Source: Cardinalis cardinalis
Taxonomy: Eukaryota > Chordata > Aves > Passeriformes > Cardinalidae
DNA length: 64,000 bases
Direction: 5' to 3'
Assembly (NCBI GenBank): GCA_014549065.1
Contig: JACDOX010000024.1
Location: 4,375,298 to 4,439,297 of the forward strand
This document shows positions 51,511 through 64,000 of this stretch, in pieces. Under the pieces are notes generated by a model. That model was not told the origin of the DNA, made no database searches, and was given only the letters and a program-made list of their open reading frames with translations. Both the position numbers and the translations under genes were made by a program. Numbering within the stretch: position 1 is the first letter of the stretch; each line of letters begins with the position of its first letter.

Positions 51511-54500
51511 TATTGTCATAATCATAAAACATATATATGCACCAATATAACGTACACTAACCATATGTAGTTTTGTTAACAATATAGTAGTTATAAATAC
51601 ACTGATACACGAGCAATTTGTAGTTTGCACTTTGCCTTTAATATTTAAATAGGTATTTGAATTTGTGTACTATGAACTGAATGTGACAATATTTCTTAAA
51701 AGGTCAGTTATTAATACTAAGCTTACAAAATCCTTCACTGCCACATATATGGATGATGAGGTCAGTAGAATGATGTGGACCAGTGTGAATTCATGCCAAA
51801 AATTATATTGATACACAGGATCTTAAAAATCACGTTTCAAAAATTAGTGGCTTGGCAGAAGTTTCTGAGCAACCCCCACTGCTAATACTTTATGTATTTG
51901 TTCAGTGACTTAATTTCAGTGGTTCCAAATACTTTGCCGTTGGCAATATTTTTAAGTATCAGATTAGTCCATGTGGGGATATTATGATTGAGTCCAGGGA
52001 GAGCCATTGTTCATGTTGATCTGGCCTCAAAACAAATATATGTACCTAGAATAAATGGTGTCATTTCTTGAATTATAANCCCAACAGGGTTTTTGCAGTT
52101 CGATTTTTCTGAAAGGTCTGATACAAGTGCTGAGTTTCTAAACTCTTTTGTACATAAAATCTTACTTGTAGCAAAGTATTTTTTCACAACAAAAGCATTG
52201 ATTTGCAATGTTGTAGACAGATATGCTTGGCAGCACATTATGTCCTTTTTTCTTTGTAATCTTGCATTTGAAATGCCTTTCATTATACTAATTATAGCGT
52301 GGCATAGCATAAAAAATTATCTGCAAGGAGGTTTTTTCTTTTTCTTCAGTCACCCTAGAGCTTGCAAAAGGCTGAATCAGCAGTCCTTAAAATCAGATGT
52401 ACTGATATAATGTAGGGACAAAATCAGAAAGCCCTAAGTGCACCATGAGGTACAACTAGCAAGCAACATAAAGTCTGTGCAGAGAAAATGCAGGAAAAAA
52501 CTGAGAGGAGAGAGCTAATGATAGATGATATTAAAATATTCAGATTTGTTTCATTGAAGCATTAGCTGTAATTTGGTGGATAAGTATCAGTAATTGAAAG
52601 CATACTAAGAGGAAATGAAAAGGTTAAAGTTATCTTCAGTTTACTGGTCCTGATGAACTTTTCATTTCCCTGCTTCAGACAGAGCCTGAAACCCTGCAGT
52701 CATTAGAATTGGAGAAAAGTTTTCAAAGGCTCTCTGCTGGGAAAAGAGTGAGGAGGAGAGCAGGGATGGAGANCAAGGACATTATGAGAAGGCCAGTTTT
52801 CCTGAAAAAATACAGAAAACATTAAACAAAATAGGTTAAATAACAAATAACATGAGATTAATCATTAACAGCCTTTTAAATAATAAAGACTAATTTAAGT
52901 GATTTGCAGGAAAATATGCTCTCTGAATGGCAGAAAATAGTAAATGCAATAAAAATCCTGAATTTACTAAAGCTTTAGTGTTATTCCTAATAACACTCTC
53001 ATAAACAAATGGGGAGAAAAAGTGCTAGTTGGTAAAGAGTTACTGAAGATGAGTGACCAAAGGCTAATCTGATTAGTCTGAAGGGATATGCAGTGCAGGA
53101 TATATTTGCATAGATACAAAATGAAAAATAGTGAGGCTATCTTGCAGTACATGTGTACAGAGCTGTATTGCCATGCTGGGACAAAGCATTTTGAGAATGA
53201 AAATGTTGCATATAAATTTTAGAAAGTAGATATCCCATTATACTTGNGACTTTGGGGCATCCAGTTTTAAGAAAGAACAGCTGGAAAGAACACAGAAAAT
53301 GAGGACAGAATCACAGGGTACATCTACATTTTCTTTGAAGGAAAATAGCGCTTGACTGCCTCCAAAAAAAGGGTCACCTTTCATGGANACAGCAAATCTG
53401 CAAGGTCTCTGCTATTTTTGCCCTCCTGTCCCTCCAGGGATGCTCAGACTTTGCCCACAGTTTTCAGGCTGCCCACTGACTGATGGTTCGGCATCAACAC
53501 AGAGCTCCCTGACAGGTCCTGGAGTGCAGTGTCAGAGTTTAGTCTAGCCAAATTCTGTATCATTCANTGAGATTCTGTTGCATTGTAACAACCAGAAAAC
53601 AGACTCAGTAAAAGCAAGCAAAATATTTTTTTTTCAGAAGGAAATTATTTTGCATCTCTCTNAGGCCTTTTGATGGTTTTGCACTAGCAGTCTTCAGAAA
53701 AGTCTAATTCTACTGTCGTAGCAGTGTTGCTCCCTATATGGGAGGACACTTGTATTGTACNTTGCAGGAATTCAGAGGGATTAAAATGATCATGCAGGTA
53801 CTTATACTCTAAAATAAAACCATCTTCTGGGGTTAATTGAAAATATTACTGCCTTAGCTGTTAAATTTTCCAAGTGGACACATCACCAGTAGTTCTTTCA
53901 AACCCTTAATTGCTGTTGAGCATTGCAAATTTATAACTTTCTTCTGCTTAATCTGAAGGACACAGCAAAGAAGGCATAAAAATGCAGAAATATAGAAATA
54001 AACAGTAGTCTGATCAGCAGTAATAACTGCATTTTAAGATTAGTAGAGTGGAAGTGGTTTTTTACTTACATGACTGACTTTCTCTAGTTTGCTTTAAAAT
54101 AATGTGTAGTTTTGAGTGCTATGAAAGTGCATTGAAATCNACTTAAGCCCTTCAAGACTTTCAATTATTTGAAATTATCATAATCGATAGTTGTGGGTTT
54201 AAGGTGTGAAAAAGTGCATCACGTATCAGATTTTCTTATATGCCCAGCCTTTGTAGAAGCTAATTTGTAAGACCCTTATNAGCTTGGCCCAGCCTGTCAT
54301 GGAGCTCCGTAGTTGTTTCTTAGCTTGCAATGATTTGTTTTATTCCTTAGCAGCTCTGAAAGAGTTAGAGGTAGCTCAAGGATACGCTATTATGGCCTTT
54401 CCCAAGATAACCTCATCACCAAGAGCAGGTAGGAAAATGGGGAATGTAAGGCTTCCTGTAATTTCCCTCATAGAAGTTATAGTCAGTTTCAGCAGTGTAA

Positions 54501-56619
54501 AATAAACAAAAGAGAATGAGATACAGTGGGCTTGATAACTTCAGCCTATGTCTTCATCTTTTTGCAAGATTGCTTTTTCCACTTTACATAGCAAAGGAAA
54601 ATATCAGGAATATTATTATATTCTCATCCTCACTTTATATTGCTCTTTGTCCGTGTATGCATTGCTTCTTTCAGGAAAGGACTGTCTTTATTATCATTAT
54701 CAACTCCAGAGATGTGAGGTAAATTAAGTTCTATTTACCAAAAGTCCAGTTTCTGTGGAAGCAATGAACCCAGCTTTTGGTGGATGAATGATTTCAGATA
54801 TTAAAAAGATAAGGGCAGTTATTGCTCTGAAGTAATAGTTACATGAAACTATGCCTAATGGTTTCATATAATTATCTAAAATCTAGGAGCATCTTTGTAA
54901 GTGTTATTATTTTAAGAACACACAATGAGCTTTTGCTACACTCACTTTAATGCAGTTGCAATAATTCCATGTTTATGTTGAGGAATATTCATCCCTATTT
55001 CATTTGATCATCTGAATTCAAAAGATTTTTTTGAAAATCCTATGGTCACTCTTAACCTACTTGTATGACTGGCATACCTTTTGGCTTGTGGGTTGGTTTA
55101 AAGGAGAACTGACCTCCTTATTTTTAGATAATGTGCTATGGATTACTTTTAAGTAAATATATCTCCAAGTCAAAGTAATATTGGAAAATNCATTTTTCAT
55201 TTGCACTTTTAAGTGTTTGCATAAGAAACTGGTGTTTTGATCATGTTTATTCATCTTGAAATTTAGAGGTGCATAAAGGTAAATAAAGGAACATCAAGGC
55301 CGCATTTTTCTCTGTGAAGAAAAAAAAAGTGAATCATTCATTCAAATTTATGTTTTCTTTTTGCCAGCCATTCTAGGTCCTGTTAGTTATGTTGGGAGCA
55401 AAATGCTGAAAATTCAGTCCTCTGTCTGACATGGGCCATGGGATTATTCCACATGGACCATGACAACCAGGCCTGTGCTGAAATACTGCTGATTTTCCCC
55501 TTCCATTTGCTTTCTTCAAATGCNGAACAAGGCCCTTTATTTAACTAGTAAAATTGTCTCTAAAATTTACTGGTGGTAAAAGTAGTTTGCTTCCATTTGC
55601 CCAATCCCTTTTAGTAATGCATTGTCCATGCCAGCAGTGTTTTCACTGCCTTTATCTGCTAGGATCAAGGATACATGACAGTAGGACTCCTATCACCCAC
55701 AGCACAACAGGAAGCTCCTNTAATAAGGGTGTTTCTTGGGTAGCAAGGGTCCTAAGTTACTGCTGCTCNCAGAGGTGTGATTATGATATGTAATACAGAA
55801 GCTTTCAGAAGCCATTTTGCCATTTATTCCATATGGTGACACTAAGCTATGTTCTAAAGGGAGAGAACTTTGCAATACTTACTTGATGATAATTAGTTCA
55901 AACCACACCGACCGGAGACCAATTTACCAAGACTTTATGGTGAAATGCTGAAATGACACTTGGAAGGAGGGCTAGTGGTTGCTCTTCCAGATGGGGCCTA
56001 AATGAGGAAAACTCCATCCATGTATTTTGGGTATTCAGCCACTCTGACACTTTGTGTGCAGGAAAATGGAACAACATCGCTCTGGTGCCACTTTTCACTG
56101 TCCCCACCATCACCTTACTGTGTGAGCCCCTCAACAACAGAAAGCCAAGTGTCTGAATCTTTAGGACATATTTCTACATGCAGAGCTGTCATTTGGCTTC
56201 TGGCAAGGCCATGCTGCCTCCTGGCAGGTGCCGCAACCTTCATTTCTTTTGGAAATCTATTGCCTTATCATAAGCAACTGTGAAAAATAAAGATTCACAC
56301 TGTGACCATATGATTCTCACACAGATTGCAGAGCAAAGCTGTAGAAAGGTTAGAAATGGTAAAGAAGCACTNCTTTCTGACTTGGACAGTCTCCAAATTA
56401 CTATTGACCCAGCCCAGAGCGTGTCTAGATGAAAAATGAATGTGCAGCAGTCCATGTCCTATTGTTCCTTCCAATGAGTAAAGGATTTATCATGAAAGTT
56501 ATATTAAAAGGCGTTAAATGACCTTCTGTTATTCACACAAACCTAGAGCTTTAAAATTTGTAATTCTGAACAGTCCTGTTTACTGTATGTCCTTAGGGAT
56601 TTTTTTTTTGTTTTAACAG

Positions 56620-56661
56620 CATGCAGCTTGACAGAAATACACTACCCAAAAAGGGATTAAG
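56620..56661 (+). CDS. NAV3: NAV3 42-bp short exon (MQLDRNTLPKKGLR)
   Basis: A 14-codon exon with one base completing serine, then MQLDRNTLPKKGL, and two bases of the arginine codon. It is phase 2 at both ends. The acceptor has a strong run of T ending TTTTAACAG, and the donor is GTATAT, which is weaker than the other donors here. The peptide LDRNTLPKKGLRYTP is conserved in navigators, and it joins correctly to RYTPSSRQ in the next exon, which fixes both boundaries. Its small size, symmetric phase and weak donor make it a candidate cassette exon. Introns of 6.4 kb and 2.3 kb flank it. Basic residues (R, KK, R) add local positive charge to the disordered region. Confidence 0.94.
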
Positions 56662-59007
56662 GTATATTTTTTTTTTGAGCATGACTGCTGCTTCTCTATT
56701 TTCTTGTAACCTTTTCTATGCTGCCTTTATTTTTCTTTCTCCTTCTGTTGATCCGGTTTACAACAGAGTTCTTGGAATTTCAATTCAAACCATAAAATGT
56801 AAATTTTAACAATGGACTTTTTCTTTCCATGTCTGCCTAAGAAATAAATCTTCTTTCAAGATATACCATGGAAAGTAAATACTATTAGGGATCATTTCCT
56901 TATGGAATGAATCTTTAAAAGGCATTGAATCCTGAAGAGCTAAAAGAGACAGAACAATATATTTATGCAATTCAATAGGTCTAATTATTGAAAACATTAT
57001 GGAGAAAAACAAGATTTTAGAGGTNGATCTAATTTTGGACTCATGCAAACACTCATGCAGTAGGAACTGGAGAGCTACTGAAGGGTAGGGCTAGAAAATA
57101 CTAATTTTACTATCCAAGGTTTGCAAGTATGAAATGTTTGCTGTTCCATACAGTTTTCTTGGTCCTTATCCAGCAATACAGAGTCCAGCTTTGCTACTAA
57201 CACTTCACTAAATTCTGTCTTCATCACAGAAAACAGAATTTATCTACCCTCTTCTCTCCTCCATGGTGAAAAGAGCAGATTATTAGGTAACTTGGCTAGT
57301 CTCATGAGGCATGGAAGCCCATCTCCCCAATCCAGGAAGAAGATTTGGCAAGCAAGGATATATGTGCATGCACACAGACACTGCAGCTTTCCAATAACTG
57401 AGATTGCACCATTAAATCTCATCAGTTATGAATAAATATTTGTGAAATTTTAAGATAGTGCTAAACTATTGTCACTATAATGCACCTTCTGACATTCTGC
57501 ACTAGCTGTTCCTTAATAAGAATCTAGTCAAATATTTTATCATGACAGAACAATCTCTTTGGATTTGGAGAGAATGGAAAAGGTGGAAGACATTAAAAGC
57601 ATTATGGAGACCCTGCGAGGATACTATGGGATGATCAAACTTTGTGGCTGTACAGCTGTAATGGTGGCTGAAAGCTGAAAGTGAATTGGAGTGGGAATAG
57701 TGCTTATAGGCATATAAAAAAGATCAGTTAGCCCAGGAAAAAAATTCCATTGATTTAATGTGCAGAGAAGCCAGTCCAAAACTCACATCCTGATTTCTTG
57801 TTTTGCCATCTTTCCAATCTGATAACCACTCAGTAACTTAGTGCTCTACCACAATTATAGGCAAAGATCATAGCTGTATTTTTGAAAGGAGAAAGGAAGT
57901 AAATATTTAATAAGGTCAAGATGGTTTACTGCTGTAAAATACTGTACAAAACCCCAAGCACAACACAAGAACTTACATGTTCATTTAATTTTCTCTCTAA
58001 GCAGAAACACTTGTGCCTCACAAGCCTGAAGCCAGAATATCAAAAGCCCTTTCTGCTCTGCTGTTTTGGGGAACACTGATGGCTCATGACAGTAGCAAAG
58101 GAGGTGTTCATTTCTCTGCAGTATTTTGTCTGAATGAAGCATTTCATTCTGATTTTCAGACATTGCTGAAAACAAATCTCTTGATTAAGGCCCANACTGT
58201 CTGCACATTTTAATGTTTAATCACTGCCAGAATTGCCTTTCTTCCAGCTCAGCCAAGGCTGGACCCAGTGAGTNACCAGTTCTCCCTCTTGGCCCACATG
58301 TCACATTGCACTTGTTTTATTGGTTTACCATAGGAAGCAGTTGATTAATTATTTGATTGCCAAACTTCTTCCTTCCAGACAACTTGTTTCTGCTAATTGT
58401 TTATTTTTCCTGTCCCTTTCCCTCCCCTCAGTTTGGGGCAGGACACAATGTCAAGTAGCATTCAGGGCGGCACATCTAGTGCGTATGACCATGAGTAGCT
58501 GTCATTACCAATGCAAACTCCTCTTTCAGAGTTGTTGATCTGTTTCACTCCTGTTGTCTAATCAGTTGCCCACATGATGTGTGAGAGATGTCCTTTTGTA
58601 AGTGGCTACTAATGTTCCTTGGCTTCTATTCTGCCNATTCCCCATCCTAACCATACAGCTTTCAAGCTTTTACATCAACCTGTACACTTCCTGTAGTTTT
58701 GAAGTCCTTTTCTGTCAGCTCAGTTGTCTGTCTGCTATGGTTTATCATCCTGTCTCTTCAAAAGAAGGGAATGCTGTTTTGGGGAGGGGGATGGAGAGTA
58801 AAGGGGGTTCAAGTCCTGTATGTTTTCAGTGTAGCCCAATGGTAAACTGTACCTAGTTAAAATCTCTGGTGATAATCACTTGACTAGACTTGATGTTTTC
58901 CTAGGGATTTGTTCTGTCTAACTGGTGAAGGGTTTTTATGTGACAGCTGTTTCTTTGTAAGGCATCACCTTGTCATTGTCTTGAGCATGCCAGCTGTGGT
59001 TTTTCAG
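56662..59007 (+). other. NAV3: NAV3 intron, 2.3 kb
   Basis: The intron starts GTATAT and ends GGTTTTTCAG (58998-59007). It is AT-rich with no coding sequence, named repeat or RNA gene that I can support. Confidence 0.85.
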
Positions 59008-59168
59008 ATACACACCATCATCCCGGCAGACAAGTCAGGAGGAAGGCAAGGAATGGCTGCGCTCCCATTCAACTGGAGGCCTGCAGGACACTGGCAGTCA
59101 GTCCCCGCTTGTTTCTCCTTCAGCTATGTCTTCATCTGCAACTGGAAAATATCACTTTTCCAACCTGG
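59008..59168 (+). CDS. NAV3: NAV3 internal exon (RYTPSSRQ...KYHFSNL)
   Basis: The exon (161 bp, phase 2 in, phase 1 out) follows GGTTTTTCAG and completes arginine to give R-YTPSSRQTSQEEGKEWLR. It continues SHSTGGLQDTGSQSPLVSPS, AMSSSATGKYHFSN and L plus the first base of valine before the donor GTAAAT. The EEGKEWLRSHS(T/A)GGLQDT block is a navigator signature. The reading frame differs from the long open frame that runs through these bases in another phase (58909-59172), and was fixed by the split codons on both sides. It is rich in Ser and Gln with an acidic centre. Skipping this exon alone would break the frame. Confidence 0.95.
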
Positions 59169-60921
59169 GTAAATGCTGTTTCCCTTCACTGTTTCTCCTT
59201 CTCTTTAATGGAACCATAAAATTCAGCTGTACGTATTTCTTAGTCTGCCAGGCTAGGTAGTTTATTTTTAACATTGTCATCACCATATTGTTGTACCTCA
59301 CTAATGAGGGGAAACTCACAGTGTGGTTAATGAAGTGGGTCGAGGTACCACCTATTTTGCACAGAGGAAAAGAAGAAGCGCAGATTCTTTATGATTGACC
59401 AAGGAGATAAATTTTGAGGGAGAGCTGGAAATTAGGTTCTAGTTCAAAGCTATTAATCTTTTAGGTTTCACAGTNAGTAGGATTCTTTTCAGTGATTCCA
59501 GGGAATGTCAGAAACTAAACACTGCATTTTTCCTAATCTTGAATGCCATGTAGTTTTTTGGGATGTGAGTGACATTGCAGTTTTATTTGATTACGANCCA
59601 AGGTTTAGATTTGGTTCTTCTGAATATTTTTTTCAAATTAATCCATCACAAGTTTATTTTTATAGTATTATTTCTTTCTTTAATTCTGAATAAAACCCAC
59701 TTATCTTCACTGAACTTGTCACATACTTAGGTTCATAATAAGCTTTTTATGATTTAGGTCCCTAGTAAGGAATTACTAACATCCTTTGAAGAATTAAAAC
59801 TTCTATCTCTCTGTCACAGCTTATGGCATCTGTAGGTTACGATCACTCAAAAGAAATTTGATCAGACATACACATGTTAGTCTTTACTACATACAGGAAA
59901 AGAAGTTGAGCTAAGCTACTTTTAAAAATGAAATTGGATCCTCGCTAAACAAACCACTGCTTTGAATTTTCCTCCTGTAGTTTTAGGCAGTTTTTTCTGT
60001 GTCACAGTTTTAAGCAGTGGTTTTCCACTATATTATTTTCTGTTTACAATCGTCTTCTTTTCTTTTTGTTCATAGTTCTTGTGTACTCACAATAGAGAGA
60101 AATAAGATCATGGAGTTAAAAATTTATTTTTTCATTGTCCTTTGGTTTTTTTCAGTTTTCATANCCCTGTGGAATAATTTGCTCTCCCAACACAGCTGTT
60201 CTGGTAGTTTATAACTTACGACACATCTTGGATGATCTAAACTAAAAGTCCAAATTCTGAGGCTGAATTTGGCTAGACAGTTAGCTTTTTCTCCTAGACA
60301 CTGAGTTGTGTGGTCCAGGGGAACCATAGCTAGGCTTTCCTTCCTACTGGCAAAAGAGCTTTGTGAAAGCTTAAAGTAAGTTCATCAATGCTGTTCTTGA
60401 TTTCAACCATGTCTGACTACACCTCTTTATTAGGATGAGATTCAACTGAGGCCTTTGCACAAATATTAAACCTAGTACAGTGATAGGTGTTCCTGTAAAT
60501 CAAAGGATAAATATCTTATATATGCAAATGAACTTTGGCCTTAACAGCAGTCAGTAATAAAGGTATATAACTGTGAAATACAGATACTGTTTCTTTAGAA
60601 GAGCTGCTTATAGAAGTACTTACGACCTCTTATTCCTTTTTAAATTTTGAATCCCCCCCATTGATTTTCTATGGAATGCCAAAGGGTGTTCAGACACCAG
60701 TGTTAGCGTTACCATGTGCTTTATAGGGTTAATGTCATCCAGCTCCTTTGAGGCCATCTGCTCCACCTTTGTGTTGAAGCTTTAAATGTAGGAATAAAAN
60801 CCTTCCATTGTCTCAACAGCATGAAGTCCACCTAACTGTGCTAGTCCTACATTACAATTTTGTGCAGAAGCAAAATTCACGTAATGGAAATGTGCTTCAA
60901 TAATAAAACTTTTTATTCCAG
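59169..60921 (+). other. NAV3: NAV3 intron, 1.75 kb
   Basis: The intron runs from GTAAAT to the acceptor TTTATTCCAG (60912-60921). Nothing else that I can name lies in it. Confidence 0.85.
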
Positions 60922-61110
60922 TGAGTCCAACCAACCTATCACAGTTTAACCTTCCTGGACCCAGCATGATGCGTTCAAACAGCATCCCTGCACAAGACAC
61001 TTCTTTTGATCTGTACGATGACTCCCAGCTGTGTGGCAGTGCTACGTCCTTGGAAGAGAGACCACGAGCAATCAGTCATTCAGGTTCATTCAGGGACAGC
61101 ATGGAAGAAG
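60922..61110 (+). CDS. NAV3: NAV3 internal exon (63 codons, SPTNLSQFNLPG)
   Basis: The exon (189 bp, phase 1 at both ends) follows TTTATTCCAG, completes valine and reads SPTNLSQFNLPGPSMMRSNS, IPAQDTSFDLYDDSQLCGSA and TSLEERPRAISHSGSFRDSM, then EE, with the first base of the next codon before the donor GTAAGA. The block SGSFRDSMEEVHGSSLS, formed across the next junction, is highly conserved in navigators and lies just before the coiled-coil region. FDLYDDSQLCGSATSL is NAV3-type as I recall. The length is a multiple of three, so skipping would keep the frame. The acidic patch and the RxxS sites (RPRAIS, SFRDS) could be phosphorylated, which is inference. Confidence 0.96.
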
Positions 61111-63513
61111 GTAAGACTGAGTAACTACTTAAATTGACAAACACATCCCAAAATAGATGTCCAAAGCATAGTAAAATTTTAAGATATTTCTTCTGCACCC
61201 TGCACCACAGAAACTTAAATGATTTTCTGAAGCTTTTATTGATCCTGTTGAGTTGGACTCACAAGCCTTTCTTATCCTGAAACGTGGAAGGTTTCACACT
61301 ATTACTTTCACCCAGTAATAAGCAATGCTGAATGTATCTCATACATGTACAAATCCCCTATCAGAAGTTTTGGAGGAAAGGAAGCCATTCTTGGAAAATT
61401 ATTATTTTTTTCTCTAAATCCAAAATGGCTGAACGTACCTTGACTACTATGTTTCTCTGCTTTCTTAGTCCTACTTCTGTGCTTCCTTTTTTTTTTTCCC
61501 CATAAACCAGTGCTACTTAACATTTCCTTTCTTTTGTAGTCATTTATATTCCCCACTTTCCTACAGCCNCCTGCAGCAAACATCATGTGAATTTCTTTAT
61601 TGAAATTCTGTAATTTGAACTGTTCACTACTTTATGCAGATTATTACTGTCTACTTTCTTTAATGCTATCTGCAACATCTGGAACTTGGTGAATTTTTTT
61701 TTTTTTTGGGTTTTGCTCTTTTTTCATCCACAGAGAACCTGACAACTCCTAATTAAATACACTGTAACATTTTCTTCTAACTAACATTNCTGGTAAATCT
61801 GATTATTTGCAGAATTCCCAGGAGTGCAAAGTCCTTAAATGCTTTAATTAAACAAAAAGACAACTGAAACCCTGTGCAATTCATTCTATAACAATCATCT
61901 TGTTTACTGCTAAGTAATGACAATGTAAATTATCTTTATAATAGGCAAATTAAAAAAGTCTTGCCTTAGCCCCAAAGGTCACAAGATAAAAGGAATAAAA
62001 AAAGTCCTAGATAAAAAAACAGAAAAATAATGCTTCTACTTTTTTGATTTCTTTTACTGTATTTTAGATGATATATCAGGCAGACATCTGGATATGTAAT
62101 ACTAGCAGCAGGGTGCAGGACAACTCAAGCTGTGAGTTGTCAGCACAGAGAGGACGGCTGACTGCACAGAAAAATATCACATAATTCAAGGACAGAGCTG
62201 ACTACAGACCCTTTGCTGAGAAACAGAATTATCAAAGGAAACACTGNAAGAATAATAGAGAAAACAAAGCAATTAATGCATAGAAAAAGAGGTGTTAAAT
62301 GTAGAATGTCAGTAATGGGCCACCAGTGGGTTTGATNAAAGGTTTTTCATTAGTTCTGTTTCATATCCAGCTGGAGTGGATAACTGTGATCAACTTGAGT
62401 AAATGAAAGTCAATGCAGCAGCAATAAACAGTTTTCAGCAGTTTATGATCATTAGAGATTAACATGAAATGATGCTGTTAGAAGGTCAGATGTATTTTAA
62501 GATAGGAGCTCTGAGGAAGGTTAAAGTGAAACAAGTGAGGTAACGCATAGAGCCACGGTGCAGAATGGCAGTTTAGCTCAGACATTTAAACCAGAGNCTG
62601 AAAATCAAACATACTTTGGAAGCCACTCCATTTCAGTGGTCAGTGTTCCACANTTCTGTAAATAGAAAATTAGATTTAAAGTCCATTTGGCTAATCCAAG
62701 TATTCTTGTAGTGTCTGTTTTTTGCAGACAGGTAGCTATTAAAGCAAAATACTTTTTTTTATCAAACCCTGGCAAATGATAAATATTTTTTAAAAAACCC
62801 ATCTTGTAAAACAAAAATAAAAAGTTAATGAAATAAGTTATCTTCTTTGAAGTTATCTGTGGGTATAGGTGGGAGAGTCATGAGAAGAAAAAGAGGCAAT
62901 TTTTTTTACAGTTTGCCATTTCCAAGNAGGCCAGGAACTCCATTCCTTAAAGTGCAGCCCTGCAACATTCACTCAATGCTCTTGAGGGTGACTCCACTGA
63001 GGATTAAGGGAAATATGTCACTACCCCTCACAGCTACCCCTTGCCATGGACTACAACTACATGGGTCAACCTTTCTGAGGAAAGCTTGGGAGCTCACCCC
63101 ACAGCATGTGAACTGTTTCCCAAAGCATATCTCTTACTAAAATAATTTTCTCAGCTTAGGACAGGTGTATAAACAGCTCNATTTCTGGTTTCTCTGAAGA
63201 GTGTATTTATCAAGTGATTTCTTGTCAAAGTAACAAAAGTGATGCTTGGTTTGCTGATAATAACACAAAATGTCGTTGGCTCACTCACCTGCCCCATATA
63301 CAGGAAAATTATTTTTCTGTNTAGGACAATCTAATTGCAGGGAAATCTATCTATAATAGATTTAATCTATCAATAGCTATTCTATACTGATAGTTCATAA
63401 TTGCTCTTTGTGGAAAATGGGTTCTCATTTTAAAAATTTATTTACTTATTGAGCTACGTGGGGGAAGTTTTATGCTTTCAGCAATGTTTCATGTTATTTT
63501 CCTTTCCTTAAAG
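61111..63513 (+). other. NAV3: NAV3 intron, 2.4 kb
   Basis: The intron runs from GTAAGA to the acceptor CCTTAAAG (63506-63513), whose last bases are AAG rather than the commoner CAG. It has homopolymer T runs near 61484-61497 and 61696-61708. No coding sequence or named repeat is evident. Confidence 0.85.
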
Positions 63514-63566
63514 TACATGGGTCCTCATTATCACTTGTCTCCAGCACATCCTCTCTCTACTCTACG
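63514..63566 (+). CDS. NAV3: NAV3 internal exon (VHGSSLSLVSSTSSLYST)
   Basis: A 53-bp exon completing valine and then HGSSLSLVSSTSSLYST, ending on a whole codon before the donor GTGAGT (phase 1 in, phase 0 out). The peptide VHGSSLSLVSSTSSLYS is nearly identical in NAV2 and NAV3 as I remember them and marks the end of the serine-rich region. In full-length navigators the next exon starts a coiled coil of the type EEKxHSEQIxKLRREL; it is not found in the remaining 434 bases, so it lies beyond the window. The acceptor is the less common TTAAAG. Confidence 0.94.
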
Positions 63567-64000
63567 GTGAGTATTGATGTTTCAGAAAATATTCTGCCTG
63601 CCTCTGTTCTTGTTCATTGTTTGTGAAAATTGCAATACCTTGAGATCTAGGAGAATTAGAATTTTACTGCAATAAAGTAGGAATGTTTGTTTTCAGCTTT
63701 GTACTACTTCATAATATTTTAGAAAACATTATTTTCACCTTTTTATGTGAATTGTTTATTAATGTTTCAAATCATTTAGTATACATTTTGAAAGCTAAAA
63801 AGACGGTGAAAGTCAAAGAATGTCTCTCTTATGGGGATCCTTATGCTATTGTAGTTGACCATTTTGAATCATTTTGCTTACCTTCAGCTACTGCATAATT
63901 TAGAAAATTATTTCTCTCCTGGCCTTGTTTGAGGTAAACTTCTTGAAAACCACAAGATTGCCTTAGAGTAAGGGAGATGTAATTTGGAGTTTAAGTGTCT
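63567..64000 (+). other. NAV3: NAV3 intron (5' part), partial
   Basis: The intron starts with GTGAGT and continues past the window edge. A 71-codon open frame at 63683-63898 has no recognisable content. I see no repeat here. Confidence 0.85.

Larger units (their letters stand above)
50213..56619 (+). other. NAV3: NAV3 intron, 6.4 kb
   Basis: The intron runs from GTGAGC to the acceptor TTTTAACAG (56611-56619), which has a long T-rich tract just upstream. It contains a T-rich tract at 50947-50993 and an 18-bp perfect AT-rich palindrome at 51473-51510. The NAV2 paralogue can carry an extra cassette near this position; I looked for an equivalent coding segment and saw none. No other gene or named repeat is visible. 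Confidence 0.82.

Noticed and set aside
1..64000. CRISPR arrays, operons, phage genes, tRNA or rRNA genes
   Set aside because: No regularly spaced repeats, clustered short-spaced genes, cloverleaf sequences or rRNA motifs were seen. The window is a eukaryotic gene with spliced exons.

Overview
This is vertebrate nuclear DNA, almost certainly from a bird. Short exons with GT/AG splice sites sit in long AT-rich introns, and the only clear interspersed repeats are CR1 LINE fragments, including one ending in the ATTCTATG-type 3' terminus typical of sauropsid CR1. I see no bacterial or phage genes, CRISPR array, tRNA or rRNA. The species cannot be read from the sequence. Isolated single N bases are scattered through the window.

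The whole window lies inside one plus-strand gene, NAV3 (neuron navigator 3, the unc-53 family). Ten consecutive coding exons can be placed to the base: 1680-2063, 5436-5555, 41767-41905, 45100-45376, 47470-48175, 49724-50212, 56620-56661, 59008-59168, 60922-61110 and 63514-63566. They total 2560 bp (about 853 codons), keep one open reading frame through every junction, and are preceded and followed by exons outside the window. They encode the long serine-rich, basic middle of the protein. The CH domain and the AAA-type ATPase domain, known at the two ends of the family, are not here.

Region by region: 1-1679 is intron carrying a minus-strand CR1 (about 581-1528). 1680-5555 holds two exons encoding the paired GYMSDG/GYMTDG motifs. 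5556-41766 is one 36-kb intron with no recognisable gene or CR1; it contains a 27-bp near-perfect hairpin and a cluster of AGGTCA-type half-sites. 41767-50212 holds four exons, including the 706-bp exon with a CpG-rich core and an SxIP motif expected to bind EB proteins. 50213-59007 holds a 42-bp in-frame exon between two introns. 59008-63566 holds the last three exons, stopping where the coiled-coil part of NAV3 should begin.

I found no convincing novel system. The best leads are the intronic hairpin, the half-site cluster, the symmetric 42-bp exon and the uneven distribution of N bases.
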